A stretch of DNA of 25,792 nt from Eubacterium sp. UBA3720 (GTDB lineage: Bacteria; Bacillota; Clostridia; Lachnospirales; Lachnospiraceae). The DNA lies in NCBI GenBank assembly GCA_002371335.1, contig DFHP01000066.1, positions 27,156 through 52,947 of the forward strand, in the 5' to 3' direction. The notes beneath the pieces are model-generated. The model was not told the origin of the DNA, did no database searches, and saw only the letters and a program-made list of their open reading frames with translations. How positions within the stretch are numbered: the first letter of the stretch is position 1; each line of letters begins with the position of its first letter. The position numbers and the translations under genes are program-made. Shown in pieces: positions 7,237 through 15,609 of the stretch.

Positions 7237-8688
7237 TTACTCCGCGTCAACGTGAGCGATGACACGTGCGAGTTTTCTCTTAGCTGCCATATTGGACTGT
7301 CTGGAGATCATGATCCTCTGAGCCTGTGGTGAACCTGCTCCGTGCATGGACTCAGGCAGATATCCTACTGCTGCAGTACCCATTGTCATGTTCTCGATGA
7401 GACGGAGAATTCTCATTCTGTCTTCTGTCGGAACAGATGCAATGCCCTTCAGATATTTCTCAATGTAATCATGTGTAGCCGGATTGCGGTAATCTGCCTC
7501 TGATGGCTGAGTAACCATAAGTCCGCCTGCCAGATCCTGGGCCAGACGCGCGATGTCATACGGGAATCTTGTAACGTTCTGTTTACATACGTTAGCAAGA
7601 AGCAGGTCGATCAGATATGCGCCTGATTTTGTAGGTGCTCCCTGAGAAGAACATGCAATACCGCAGGCATACAGTGTCTCGTTCAGATGAGTCATCTCGA
7701 TAAGTTTATCTTTAACGTGAGAAGCCTTAGCGCATCCTGCCATATCTACAGCCTCTGCCGTAGCTCCGATGAGGACGTCGCCCACGCCGACTTTACATCC
7801 GCCGTAGGACTGACGATGGAATCCTGCGAAACGCTCTACGATCATTCCTGCAAACTGAACCTCTCCGTTCAGGAAGATTCTGTCATTCGGTACGAATACA
7901 CGGTCAAAAATAACAAGAACTTCGTGTCCGCCGTATGTCTGGTTACCAACGTCGATGGAATTGTACTCTTCCAGTTTTCTTGTATCGCAGGACTGACGTC
8001 CGTAGATCAATGTGATACCTTCGGAATCTGTCGGAACAGCGAAAGAAATAGCATAATCTTCATCGCCCGGGCGCATGGAGATCGTAGGCATTACAAGAAC
8101 CTCGTGAGAGTTGATGTAACCTGTCTGATGAGCTTTCGCGCCTGTTACGTAAACGCCGTCAGCCGTTCTTTCTACTACGTGAAGGAAAAGATCCGGATCA
8201 GCCTGTTTGGAAGGAGCAAGTCCTCTATCGCCCTTAACGTCTGTCATGGCGCCGTCAACCGCAAGATCTTCGTCCTGAACACGGGTAAGGAATTTAAGGA
8301 AATTCTGATGATAGGATGTGCCGCATGCCTCATCAAGTTCATATGTGGAGCTGTACAGAGCGTTCATTGCGTCCATACCTACGCAACGCTGGAAGCAGGC
8401 TGCTGTTTTCTGTCCAAGAAGACGCTGCATTTTAACTTTCTTGATCAGATCATCTGTGCTCTGGTGAATATTCGTGAAACGGTTGATCTTCTTTCCTGAA
8501 AGGTGGGAAGTAGCTGTCATAAGATCTTCATACTGAGGATCCTCTGCGAGCGCGTAAGTAGCTGCAAAGGAATTCAGAGAAGGACGAATAACAGGATCAT
8601 CTACCGGATTGTCGATTTTTTTACCGAACATCCACAGGTTCAGATTAAGCTTTCTCAAAGACTCGATATACTGGTCCTTTGTCATCAT
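7237..8688 (-). CDS. abfD: 4-hydroxybutyryl-CoA dehydratase / vinylacetyl-CoA delta-isomerase
   Basis: This 483-residue flavin and [4Fe-4S] enzyme dehydrates 4-hydroxybutyryl-CoA to crotonyl-CoA by a radical mechanism and is oxygen sensitive. The four cluster ligands known from the Clostridium aminobutyricum enzyme (Cys99, Cys103, His292, Cys299) correspond here to C98, C102, H291 and C298, all one residue earlier, in ACFQRC and HRQSYGGC. Length and the 4-hydroxyphenylacetate 3-hydroxylase-like fold fit. It follows 4-hydroxybutyrate dehydrogenase and precedes the cysteine-rich small protein and the CoA-transferase. The start ATGATG has AAAGGA about 12 bases upstream. The ligand match makes this the most secure functional call of the operon. 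Confidence 0.96.
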   Translation of the reverse strand: MMTKDQYIESLRKLNLNLWMFGKKIDNPVDDPVIRPSLNSFAATYALAEDPQYEDLMTATSHLSGKKINRFTNIHQSTDDLIKKVKMQRLLGQKTAACFQRCVGMDAMNALYSSTYELDEACGTSYHQNFLKFLTRVQDEDLAVDGAMTDVKGDRGLAPSKQADPDLFLHVVERTADGVYVTGAKAHQTGYINSHEVLVMPTISMRPGDEDYAISFAVPTDSEGITLIYGRQSCDTRKLEEYNSIDVGNQTYGGHEVLVIFDRVFVPNDRIFLNGEVQFAGMIVERFAGFHRQSYGGCKVGVGDVLIGATAEAVDMAGCAKASHVKDKLIEMTHLNETLYACGIACSSQGAPTKSGAYLIDLLLANVCKQNVTRFPYDIARLAQDLAGGLMVTQPSEADYRNPATHDYIEKYLKGIASVPTEDRMRILRLIENMTMGTAAVGYLPESMHGAGSPQAQRIMISRQSNMAAKRKLARVIAHVDAE

Positions 8689-8732
8689 AATATATAAAAT
8701 CCTTTCTACATTAAGAATAGTTTACGGTGAAT

Positions 8733-8890
8733 ACAGGAAGCCCGGTGATCCGGACAGACAGTCCGCAAAAACCGCTGTCCCTGAATGTGGATCTCCAGGT
8801 TTCCTGTTTAATCATCATACATATTGCTCTGACCCGCAGAAGAAACATAGGATACATGATCATTCTTCTGTTTCTGAAGAAAAGGGTCAG
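8733..8890 (-). other. Two nested RNA hairpins between dehydrogenase and dehydratase genes
   Basis: The 221-base spacer contains two stem structures. The first pairs 8733-8745 with 8795-8807 (11 of 13 bp), with inner stems gatcc/ggatc (8747-8751 with 8789-8793) and ggacag/ctgtcc (8752-8757 with 8775-8780). The second pairs ctgaccc (8829-8835) with gggtcag (8884-8890) and cagaagaa (8837-8844) with ttcttctg (8863-8870). No T-run follows on the minus strand, so read-through into the dehydratase gene is expected. Confidence 0.6.
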
Positions 8891-8909
8891 GCGAGGCTTC
8901 CCTTAAGGA

Positions 8910-10094
8910 TCAGAAGCACTCTCTGTATACTCTCTGAGACAGCTCTTTTGTCCATGGCTGTACATAGGAGTTTGTGATCAGTCTCTGCTGGTTAGCCTCT
9001 ACAGACTCAGCAAAGTCAACGATATCAGACTCTTTGAATCCATACTCATGGATCGGTTTCAGATGGTAAACTTTCTCAAGCATCTCGTTCAGATAATCGA
9101 TAGCTTTCTCAACTTCACATCCTGTGATGGAAGCAACCAGCTCTTTGAAGCGAAGCAGCTCGCCGTTCGGATTATACTCGTTGTAGATTTCCATGATCTT
9201 TCCGAACAGAGCGTAGTTGGACTCGCCGTGAGGTACGTGATATGTTCCACCCAGCGGGAAGGACATAGCGTGAACTGTACCGCAGCCTGCTTTCAGGAAT
9301 GCAATACCTGCAAGGTAGGAAGCTGTTGAGAACTCATCAAGGTAGTTAAGACGTGCTTCCTGGCCTTCCTCTGCGATGAGACGAAGACCTTCAAGGATGA
9401 TCTCCATAGCTCTCTTGGAGTACATCTCGGATGTGATAGTCTTTCTGCTCGGGGACAGGAAAGACTCTGTTGCATGGATCAGAGCATCGATTACGGATGT
9501 AATGAACGGTCTGTATGGCAGAGTGGAGATGAACTTAGGAATAAGAACTACCTTGTTCGGTGTGATATCGTCGGATACCAGACCAAGTTTTGTCTCTCCG
9601 CCTGTCAGAACGCCGTCTTTCTCGTCTTTAACGATACATACGGAAATGTTTGTAACCTCAGAACCTGTACCGCATGTAGTAGGAATAGCGATAACCTCTT
9701 TCTCATGGATAACCGGCTCTCTCTTAAAATACATCTCATGAATGGAAGCAGGTCTCTTACATCCGAGAAGCTTGCAGAGGTCCATGATGGCGCCGCCGCC
9801 GATAGCAATAACTCTGTCATATGAATCATAAGGAATAGCATCATACATGATGTTGATCATTTCCTCTGACGGCTCAAGGAGACCGAATTTCTCCTGGAAC
9901 ACATACTGGCACGGAATGTTATACTCTTCCATAAATGGTTTGTAAATAAACTCGTTTGTCAGTACAACGTCTCTCTCTCCCAGATTGAACTCTGCTGCGA
10001 GCTGACCGAAATCTGACATTTTGTAAATTGTAGGGATAGTGATAATCTCTCTTTTGTCTGCCTGTAATGCTTTGCTAAACTCATCCATAACCAT
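8910..10094 (-). CDS. 4hbD: 4-hydroxybutyrate dehydrogenase, iron-containing alcohol dehydrogenase family
   Basis: A 394-residue group III alcohol dehydrogenase expected to reduce succinate semialdehyde to 4-hydroxybutyrate with NADH. The nucleotide-binding GGGAIMD (99-105) is present. The metal ligands D203, H207, H275 and H289 have the spacing of the FucO family (D-x3-H, then two histidines 14 apart). It is the first gene of an operon that continues with 4-hydroxybutyryl-CoA dehydratase, which fixes the likely substrate. The ATG has AAAGGAGAAA directly upstream, and a good sigmaA promoter lies at 10212-10240. Codon choice in this gene and the next is less GC-rich than in ygiQ, as expected for highly expressed genes. 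Confidence 0.93.
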   Translation of the reverse strand: MVMDEFSKALQADKREIITIPTIYKMSDFGQLAAEFNLGERDVVLTNEFIYKPFMEEYNIPCQYVFQEKFGLLEPSEEMINIMYDAIPYDSYDRVIAIGGGAIMDLCKLLGCKRPASIHEMYFKREPVIHEKEVIAIPTTCGTGSEVTNISVCIVKDEKDGVLTGGETKLGLVSDDITPNKVVLIPKFISTLPYRPFITSVIDALIHATESFLSPSRKTITSEMYSKRAMEIILEGLRLIAEEGQEARLNYLDEFSTASYLAGIAFLKAGCGTVHAMSFPLGGTYHVPHGESNYALFGKIMEIYNEYNPNGELLRFKELVASITGCEVEKAIDYLNEMLEKVYHLKPIHEYGFKESDIVDFAESVEANQQRLITNSYVQPWTKELSQRVYRECF

Positions 10095-10211
10095 TTTCTC
10101 CTTTATAAATTAATATTTCTCTGGGTTTCCCTTTCTTATATAAAAAGCTTTTGCAGCTCATTATACGCGCCAAAAAAAGGGCACAATAACCCACGTTTGA
10201 TTAATATCACC

Positions 10212-10240
10212 ATTATAGCAGATGAAAAATCAAATGTGAA
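10212..10240 (-). promoter_or_regulatory. SigmaA-type promoter of the 4-hydroxybutyrate operon
   Basis: On the minus strand TTCACA (10235-10240) is followed after exactly 17 bases by a perfect TATAAT (10212-10217), about 118 bases before the start codon. A second TATAAT lies at 10160-10165 but has no convincing -35. The rest of 10095-10405 is AT-rich and holds no gene. Confidence 0.75.
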
Positions 10241-10405
10241 CCCGCAATAAACTTTTTCGTGAGCAAATATACAATTAATTTTGCAATATTTTGTCATTTT
10301 TTACTAAAACCATACCAGTTTTTGATAATTTTGATGTATTTGTTCCCAAATAATACAAAAAGCCTCTCTTTTCTCATTAACTGATAGCTTTTATGAACAC
10401 TTATT

Positions 10406-10620
10406 TATAAAAACTTTCCACTTCATGATGAAGGATCTATCGTCATCATAAAAAATAACATCGAAAAGGTTTTGGCTTGCGGCCGGCACTTTGAATTTTC
10501 AAGTGTAAACGCTGAAAATTCATTAGTACCGCTGCCTTCAAGACAGAAGCACGAGCGTCCTTGAGATTTTATATTCATGATGACGACTGTTTCAAAAACG
10601 CCATGTGGGAAGTCTTAGTT
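10406..10620 (+). repeat. MITE-like inverted-repeat element, copy B (most complete)
   Basis: About 215 bases whose two ends are imperfect inverted repeats. The left end taaaaactttccacttcatg resembles the reverse complement of the right end atgtgggaagtctta. The similarity continues inward: cgtcatcat at 10441-10449 matches the complement of atgatgacg at 10576-10584. The core holds a hairpin with gaattttc (10493-10500) and gaaaattc (10513-10520) flanked by gcggccggcac and gtaccgctgc. It shares about 80 percent identity by eye with 17557-17705 over the last 150 bases. It encodes no protein and ends 6 bases from the stop codon of the next gene. Confidence 0.75.
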
Positions 10621-10626
10621 AATTAT

Positions 10627-11112
10627 TTACGATTTCTCCAACTTATGCTCATAAACATGATCAACATATACCTGCGCGTTCCGTTTATTGAACTCGATCT
10701 CCTCAGGCTTCATTTCTCTGCGTACCTTTGCCGGGTTTCCGAAAGCAATGCTGTTGTCGGGGATCACTGTTCCCCCTGAAACCAGAGATCCTGCGCCGAT
10801 GGTACAGTTTTTTCCCACGACCGCGCCGTTAAGGATTATGGCTCCCATGCCGATTACCGTATTATCGCCGATAGTACATCCATGAACGATAGCCCCGTGC
10901 CCGATGGTCACTCCTTCGCCGATCGTCGTTGAATGGCCCGAATCCACATGCACCACCGCGTTATCCTGCACATTACTCCTGTCTCCGATTACGATGGACG
11001 CCGTATCTCCGCGCACCACCGCGTTATACCATATACCTACATCCTTGCCCAGGGTAACGTCCCCCAGGACCACGCTGCCCTCTGCCATCCAAACAGACGG
11101 ATCGATCTTCAT
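10627..11112 (-). CDS. Gamma-carbonic anhydrase-like hexapeptide-repeat protein
   Basis: A 161-residue left-handed beta-helix protein of the YrdA/PaaY/CcmM-like group. Hexapeptide repeats with small residues and I/V (such as IGEGVT, IGHGAI, IGDNTV, IGAGSL) run through residues 10-130, followed by a C-terminal helix. Likely zinc-binding histidines are in VVHVD and in IGHGAIVHG. RGD near the N-terminus is also typical. Real carbonic anhydrase activity is uncertain, since many family members have other or unknown roles. The start was placed at 11112 because GGGAGGGAAG precedes that ATG and the upstream 14 codons are not family-like. A repeat element lies directly at its 3' end. Confidence 0.87.
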   Translation of the reverse strand: MKIDPSVWMAEGSVVLGDVTLGKDVGIWYNAVVRGDTASIVIGDRSNVQDNAVVHVDSGHSTTIGEGVTIGHGAIVHGCTIGDNTVIGMGAIILNGAVVGKNCTIGAGSLVSGGTVIPDNSIAFGNPAKVRREMKPEEIEFNKRNAQVYVDHVYEHKLEKS

Positions 11113-11333
11113 ATCTCTTCCCTCCCGGTCTTTATATTTTTTCCGGCTGCACACACCTGATTCTCCATGCTGCCGCAGGATCTGCCCGCTGCCGTTTCTA
11201 AAAATTTGTACCTCCGCCGATTTCGTGATACCATAATAGACACTGTTAACGGGCGGAGATCCGTTTTTATTCTATTCAATAATAACACTTCATCATGCAT
11301 TTACGAAAGCTTCGGGAGCGAAAAGGAGTACAC

Positions 11334-13310
11334 ATGGCAGAAGGTTTTTTACCGATTAATAAACAGGAGATGTCAGATCAGGGGATCTCACAGCCGGATT
11401 TTGTCTACGTTTGCGGCGACGCATATGTGGATCATCCAAGCTTCGGAAGCGCGATCATCAGCCGCCTTCTGCAATCCTTCGGCTATACCGTCGCCATGCT
11501 CTGCCAGCCCGACTGGCGGGATCCTGACAGCATCGCCGAGTTCGGCGAACCCCGCCTGGGATTTCTGGTTTCCTCCGGAAACATGGATTCCATGGTAAAT
11601 CATTATACGGTCTCAAAAAAACACCGGCACACAGACGCCTACAGCCCCGGCGGAGTCATGGGAAAAAGACCTGATTACGCGGTTATCGTCTACTGTAACC
11701 TGATCCGGCGCACATACAAAAAAACGCCTGTCATCATCGGCGGGATCGAAGCCAGTCTGCGCAGGCTCGGCCATTACGATTACTGGTCCGACCGGGTCAG
11801 ACGCTCTATTCTTCTGGATTCCGGCGCGGATCTGATCTCCTACGGCATGGGCGAGCACAGCATCATCGAGATAGCCGACGCCCTGGACAGCGGAATGAAC
11901 ATAAAAGATATTACGTATATTAACGGAACAGTGTATAAGACCAGAGATGAGTCCATCATTTATGACGCGATCCGCCTCCCTGATTTTGAAGAAATAAAAA
12001 ATGACAGAACGGCTTACGCGAAGAGCTTTGCCATACAGCACAGGAACACGGACCCGATCCTTGCAAGGCGTCTGTATGAAACGTATGACGGAAGCCTTTT
12101 CGTGGTACAGAATCCGCCCGCAAGTCCTCTTACTACTCAGGAGATGGACGACGTCTACGCGCTTCCGTATATGCGCGATTATCATCCGTCCTATCGGGAG
12201 GCCGGCGGAATTCCCGCCCTTTCCGAGATCAAATTCAGCCTGACCTCGAACCGGGGATGCTTCGGCGACTGCAATTTCTGCGCCCTTACCTTCCATGAAG
12301 GCCGCATCATTCAGTCGCGAAGCCACGAATCCATCGTACAGGAAGCTGAAGAATGCATCAAAGATCCTGATTTTAAAGGATATATCCATGACGTTGGCGG
12401 CCCCACCGCCGAATTCAGGAAACCCGCATGCAAAAAACAGATGATCAAAGGGGCCTGTCAGGACCGGAAGTGTCTTTTCCCGGAACCCTGCAAAAACATG
12501 GACGTCGATCACAAAGATTACCTCGCTCTGCTGCGGAAGCTGAGAAAACTTCAGGGGGTAAAAAAAGTTTTCGTCCGTTCCGGTTTCCGCTTTGACTATC
12601 TGATGGCAGATAAAAACAAAGAATTTCTGCGTGAGCTCTGCGAATTTCATGTCAGCGGCCAGCTGCGGGTCGCTCCGGAGCATATTTCCGACAACGTTCT
12701 GAGGCGTATGGGAAAGCCCGGCGTCAAAGTATACAACGCCTTTGTAAAAGAATTTGAAAAAATGAACGAAAAGCTCGGAAAAAAACAATACATCGTGCCC
12801 TATCTGATGTCTTCGCATCCGGGCAGCACGCTGGACGACGCAATCGCTCTGGCAGAATACATCAGAAATCTCGGTTACATGCCTGAACAGGTGCAGGATT
12901 TCTATCCTACCCCCGGAACGATCTCCACCTGCATGTACTACACAGGATTGGATCCTCTCACGATGGAGCCGGTCTATGTGGCGACGGACCCTCATGAAAA
13001 AGCAATGCAGCGCGCGCTGATCCAGTACAGAGATCCGGCAAACTACGATCTGGTCAGGGAAGCTCTCGTCAAGGCTCACCGCGAGGACCTGATAGGATTC
13101 GGAAAAAACGCCCTTATCCCGCCGCGGAAAATGTCAAAATCCCGCCGCTCCCCGGAACACCGCCCCTCTGCTTCCGGAAGGAAGGCCGGTGACAAAAACC
13201 AAACCATCAGACAAAAATCCGGCGGCGATAACCAAAAGAAAACTTCAAAAATGGTCCGGAGAATAAAAAATACAAATCAAAAACACAGCCGAAAAAAATC
13301 GCGCCCCTAA
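11334..13310 (+). CDS. YgiQ-family radical SAM protein
   Basis: A 658-residue protein of the YgiQ (UPF0313) group, whose reaction is unknown. The radical SAM cluster motif is RGCFGDCNFC, i.e. CxxxCxxC, near residue 315. An N-terminal DUF-type domain includes PDYAVIVYCNLIRR and GGIEASLRRLGHYDYW. A conserved cysteine cluster with KGACQDRKCLFPEPC follows the radical SAM motif. The last 60 residues are a Lys/Arg-rich, low-complexity tail. The start at 11334 was chosen over an upstream ATG because AAAAGGAG lies 5 bases before it and MAEGFLPIN begins the family-like region. The stop codon lies in the loop of the terminator. The gene is a single-gene transcript divergent from the carbonic-anhydrase-like gene. 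Confidence 0.93.
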   Translation: MAEGFLPINKQEMSDQGISQPDFVYVCGDAYVDHPSFGSAIISRLLQSFGYTVAMLCQPDWRDPDSIAEFGEPRLGFLVSSGNMDSMVNHYTVSKKHRHTDAYSPGGVMGKRPDYAVIVYCNLIRRTYKKTPVIIGGIEASLRRLGHYDYWSDRVRRSILLDSGADLISYGMGEHSIIEIADALDSGMNIKDITYINGTVYKTRDESIIYDAIRLPDFEEIKNDRTAYAKSFAIQHRNTDPILARRLYETYDGSLFVVQNPPASPLTTQEMDDVYALPYMRDYHPSYREAGGIPALSEIKFSLTSNRGCFGDCNFCALTFHEGRIIQSRSHESIVQEAEECIKDPDFKGYIHDVGGPTAEFRKPACKKQMIKGACQDRKCLFPEPCKNMDVDHKDYLALLRKLRKLQGVKKVFVRSGFRFDYLMADKNKEFLRELCEFHVSGQLRVAPEHISDNVLRRMGKPGVKVYNAFVKEFEKMNEKLGKKQYIVPYLMSSHPGSTLDDAIALAEYIRNLGYMPEQVQDFYPTPGTISTCMYYTGLDPLTMEPVYVATDPHEKAMQRALIQYRDPANYDLVREALVKAHREDLIGFGKNALIPPRKMSKSRRSPEHRPSASGRKAGDKNQTIRQKSGGDNQKKTSKMVRRIKNTNQKHSRKKSRP

Positions 13311-13324
13311 CCGGGCGCGATTTT
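13293..13324. terminator. Bidirectional terminator containing the ygiQ stop codon
   Basis: tcgcgccc (13299-13306) pairs perfectly with gggcgcga (13313-13320) across a six-base loop, with an A-run before and a T-run after. The TAA of the YgiQ-family gene (13308-13310) is in the loop. The gene on the other side is convergent, so the hairpin can serve both directions. Confidence 0.85.
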
Positions 13325-13335
13325 CAATCTAATCA

Positions 13336-13359
13336 TTTATAAAAACTTCCCACTTCATG
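13336..13359 (-). repeat. Isolated end of the MITE-like repeat
   Basis: The stretch ttataaaaacttcccactt plus catg is nearly the same as the left terminal repeat of the element at 10406-10427. No core sequence of the element is attached. It lies 12 bases beyond the stop codon of the response regulator, the same kind of position as the copies next to the metal ATPase and carbonic-anhydrase-like genes. Confidence 0.5.
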
Positions 13360-13371
13360 TCCAGGAACACC

Positions 13372-14061
13372 TCACACCTTGAAGCGGTATCCCACTCCCC
13401 AGATAGTTTCAATATACTGCGGCTTGGATGTGTTATACTCTATCTTCTCACGTATCTTCTTTATATGGACCGTAACCGTGGCGATATCGCCGATGGACTC
13501 CATATTCCAGATTTCCTTAAAGATCTCTTCCTTCGTAAACACATGATTCGGGTTCTCCGCCAGAAATGTCAGCAGATCAAACTCCTTATTTGTAAAAGCC
13601 TTTTCCTCGCCGTTGACCCAGACTCTTCTCGCGGTCTTATCAATCTTTATACCACGTATCTCGATAATATCATTCTGCGGCTTGCCGATGCTGATCAGTC
13701 TCTCATATCGGGCCATGTGCGCCTTCACCCTGGCTACCATCTCACTTGGAGAAAACGGCTTGGTCATGTAATCATCAGCACCCAGTCCGAGACCGTGGAT
13801 CTTATCAATATCATCCTTCTTTGCCGAAACTATTATGATCGGAATGTTTTTTACCTCTCTGATCCGTCTGCAGATCTCAAATCCATCTACTCCCGGAAGC
13901 ATCAGATCCAGTACCACCAGATCAAAATCACCGTTGACGGCCTTATTCAGTCCCGCATCACCTTCATTCTCGATCTCTACCTCAAATCCCGAAAGCTCAA
14001 GATAATCCTTTTCCAGATTTGCTATTGCCTCTTCGTCTTCTATTATTAGTATTCTGCTCAT
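13372..14061 (-). CDS. OmpR/PhoB-family response regulator
   Basis: A 229-residue two-component regulator. The receiver domain (1-115) has the acidic pocket ED at 8-9, the phosphorylation site D52 in VVLDLMLPG, Ser79 in the switch position and K101 in MTKPF. The C-terminal winged-helix DNA-binding domain (about 130-229) ends with TVWGVGYRF-like IETIWGVGYRFKV. It is downstream of, and overlaps by 65 bases, the cognate histidine kinase gene. Its GGAGGAGCAGC ribosome site lies inside the kinase reading frame, so translation is probably coupled. Target genes cannot be read from the sequence. Confidence 0.95.
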   Translation of the reverse strand: MSRILIIEDEEAIANLEKDYLELSGFEVEIENEGDAGLNKAVNGDFDLVVLDLMLPGVDGFEICRRIREVKNIPIIIVSAKKDDIDKIHGLGLGADDYMTKPFSPSEMVARVKAHMARYERLISIGKPQNDIIEIRGIKIDKTARRVWVNGEEKAFTNKEFDLLTFLAENPNHVFTKEEIFKEIWNMESIGDIATVTVHIKKIREKIEYNTSKPQYIETIWGVGYRFKV

Positions 14062-15577
14062 GCTGCTCCTCCTGCTGTTCCTGCGCCTCTATATATTTCC
14101 TCAGAATAAAACAAACTGTAGTTCCAACGCCTTCTTTGCTGGTCGCCCAGACCTTGCCCTCATGATCCTCCAGGATCTTTTTGACAATGGAAAGTCCGAT
14201 ACCGCTTCCCTTTACCGATGAATTTCTGGACGCATCAGCCCGGTAAAATCTGTCAAATATCCTGCCGATATCCTTCCTGTCGATACCCTTGCCGTTATCC
14301 TCGATCTCCACCTGCACAAAGTCGCCGGCGTCGCGCAGGCGTATGTTTATGATACCAGCGGGTTTGTCCATATATTTCACTGAATTGCTTATAATGTTAT
14401 TAATTACTCTCTTAAGCTGCTCCGCGTCGGCTATTATTATCTCGTTTTTCTCCAGATAATTGAAATATGCAAGCTCGATATTCTTCTCGCTAAGCTCCAT
14501 CCGCAGATCATCCACACAATCGTCGAAATAATCCGAGACAGGGATCTTTGTAAAAGTGTAAGGAATCTTATTTGTATCGATCTTGGAATAGAGCGTCAGC
14601 TCATCTATCAGCATATCCATCTCGTTCGCCTTATTATAGATCGTCCGTATATAATGACTTGTCTTTTCAGGCGTGTCCGCCACTCCGTCAATGATCCCCT
14701 CCACATAGCCTTTTATGGCCGTGATCGGCGTTTTCAGATCATGAGAAATGTTACTGATGAGCTCTTTGCTCTCCTTGTCAAAATTTACTTTCTCCTCCGT
14801 CGATACCTTCAGTCTGGCCCGCATCTCCTCGAAATCCTCGAAAAGCGCCCTGATCTCATTTATATTCGTATTCGTCCGGACCGTAAAATCCAGATTTCCG
14901 TCTCTGATCTTTCTGGTGGCGGAAGCAAGCTCATTAAGCGGCGTAACGATACCTTTATATATCCAGTATGCCATACAGACCCCTGTCAGGACCAGTATAA
15001 AAATGATCAGCAGGATAATATCCGGTCCCCAGGATCTTATCTGGATCATATCGTCCGTTACTGCCGTCACCACGTAAACGACATTTTTTTCATCGCCGAT
15101 CCTGAAATCCAGCTGTCCTGCGTAATGCTCTCCCTCAGCCTGAAGATAATAATAATTGCTTTCTCTTCCGTACGCTTCCTCATAGGAAGGAAGATTCTGC
15201 AGTATAACCTGATCTTCGACGCCGGGGATGCCGTTAAAATAAATATAGTTCCCCTTTCTCAGAACGATGTACGTATTCTTCTCCGCTAAACGCCCGTTTT
15301 CCTCCGACAGGAATTCCTTATCATTCATTTTTTCAGGATCCTGGTTAATGATATCTCTCAGATAATTGATCTCTCCGTCTATCCTTGAGGACACCATATA
15401 GGAAGTATTATATAACATACTGAACGTCGGTTTTTCTATTCCGTATTCTTTTGTAATACTCTTCAGCTTAATATTCAAAAGAAATGTAATGATCAGCCCC
15501 GTGATCAGCACAGGAACAACGATCATGGTAATGAACGCGATACCTATCCTGCTTCTGAGGCTCATTCCCTCCTTCAT
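13997..15577 (-). CDS. Membrane sensor histidine kinase
   Basis: A 526-residue kinase with membrane segments at about 11-35 and 186-207 bounding an extracellular sensor region of about 150 residues rich in Tyr and acidic residues. A HAMP linker follows (about 208-260), then HisKA with the phospho-acceptor H279 in NISHDLKTP, and an ATPase domain with N, DNGKGID (G1), DRFYRAD and GSGIGLS boxes. The last 30 residues are a Gln/Glu- and Arg-rich tail read through the start of the response regulator gene. The start at 15577 was chosen because AAGGAGG lies 12 bases upstream; a TTG at 15604 and an ATG at 15565 are alternatives. Kinase-before-regulator order is less common than the reverse. The signal is unknown. 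Confidence 0.92.
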   Translation of the reverse strand: MKEGMSLRSRIGIAFITMIVVPVLITGLIITFLLNIKLKSITKEYGIEKPTFSMLYNTSYMVSSRIDGEINYLRDIINQDPEKMNDKEFLSEENGRLAEKNTYIVLRKGNYIYFNGIPGVEDQVILQNLPSYEEAYGRESNYYYLQAEGEHYAGQLDFRIGDEKNVVYVVTAVTDDMIQIRSWGPDIILLIIFILVLTGVCMAYWIYKGIVTPLNELASATRKIRDGNLDFTVRTNTNINEIRALFEDFEEMRARLKVSTEEKVNFDKESKELISNISHDLKTPITAIKGYVEGIIDGVADTPEKTSHYIRTIYNKANEMDMLIDELTLYSKIDTNKIPYTFTKIPVSDYFDDCVDDLRMELSEKNIELAYFNYLEKNEIIIADAEQLKRVINNIISNSVKYMDKPAGIINIRLRDAGDFVQVEIEDNGKGIDRKDIGRIFDRFYRADASRNSSVKGSGIGLSIVKKILEDHEGKVWATSKEGVGTTVCFILRKYIEAQEQQEEQHEQNTNNRRRRGNSKSGKGLS

Positions 15578-15609
15578 TCCGGCCGGGTCCCTCCTTTCCG
15601 CCAAATCCG

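Noticed and set aside
10160..10165. Second promoter of the 4-hydroxybutyrate operon
   Set aside because: TATAAT is perfect but no acceptable -35 lies at 16-18 bases, so it was not listed as a separate promoter.
11613..13079. A 488-codon open frame on the minus strand
   Set aside because: It is fully antisense to the YgiQ-family gene, whose radical SAM motif, ribosome site and terminator are clear; the antisense product shows no recognisable domain.
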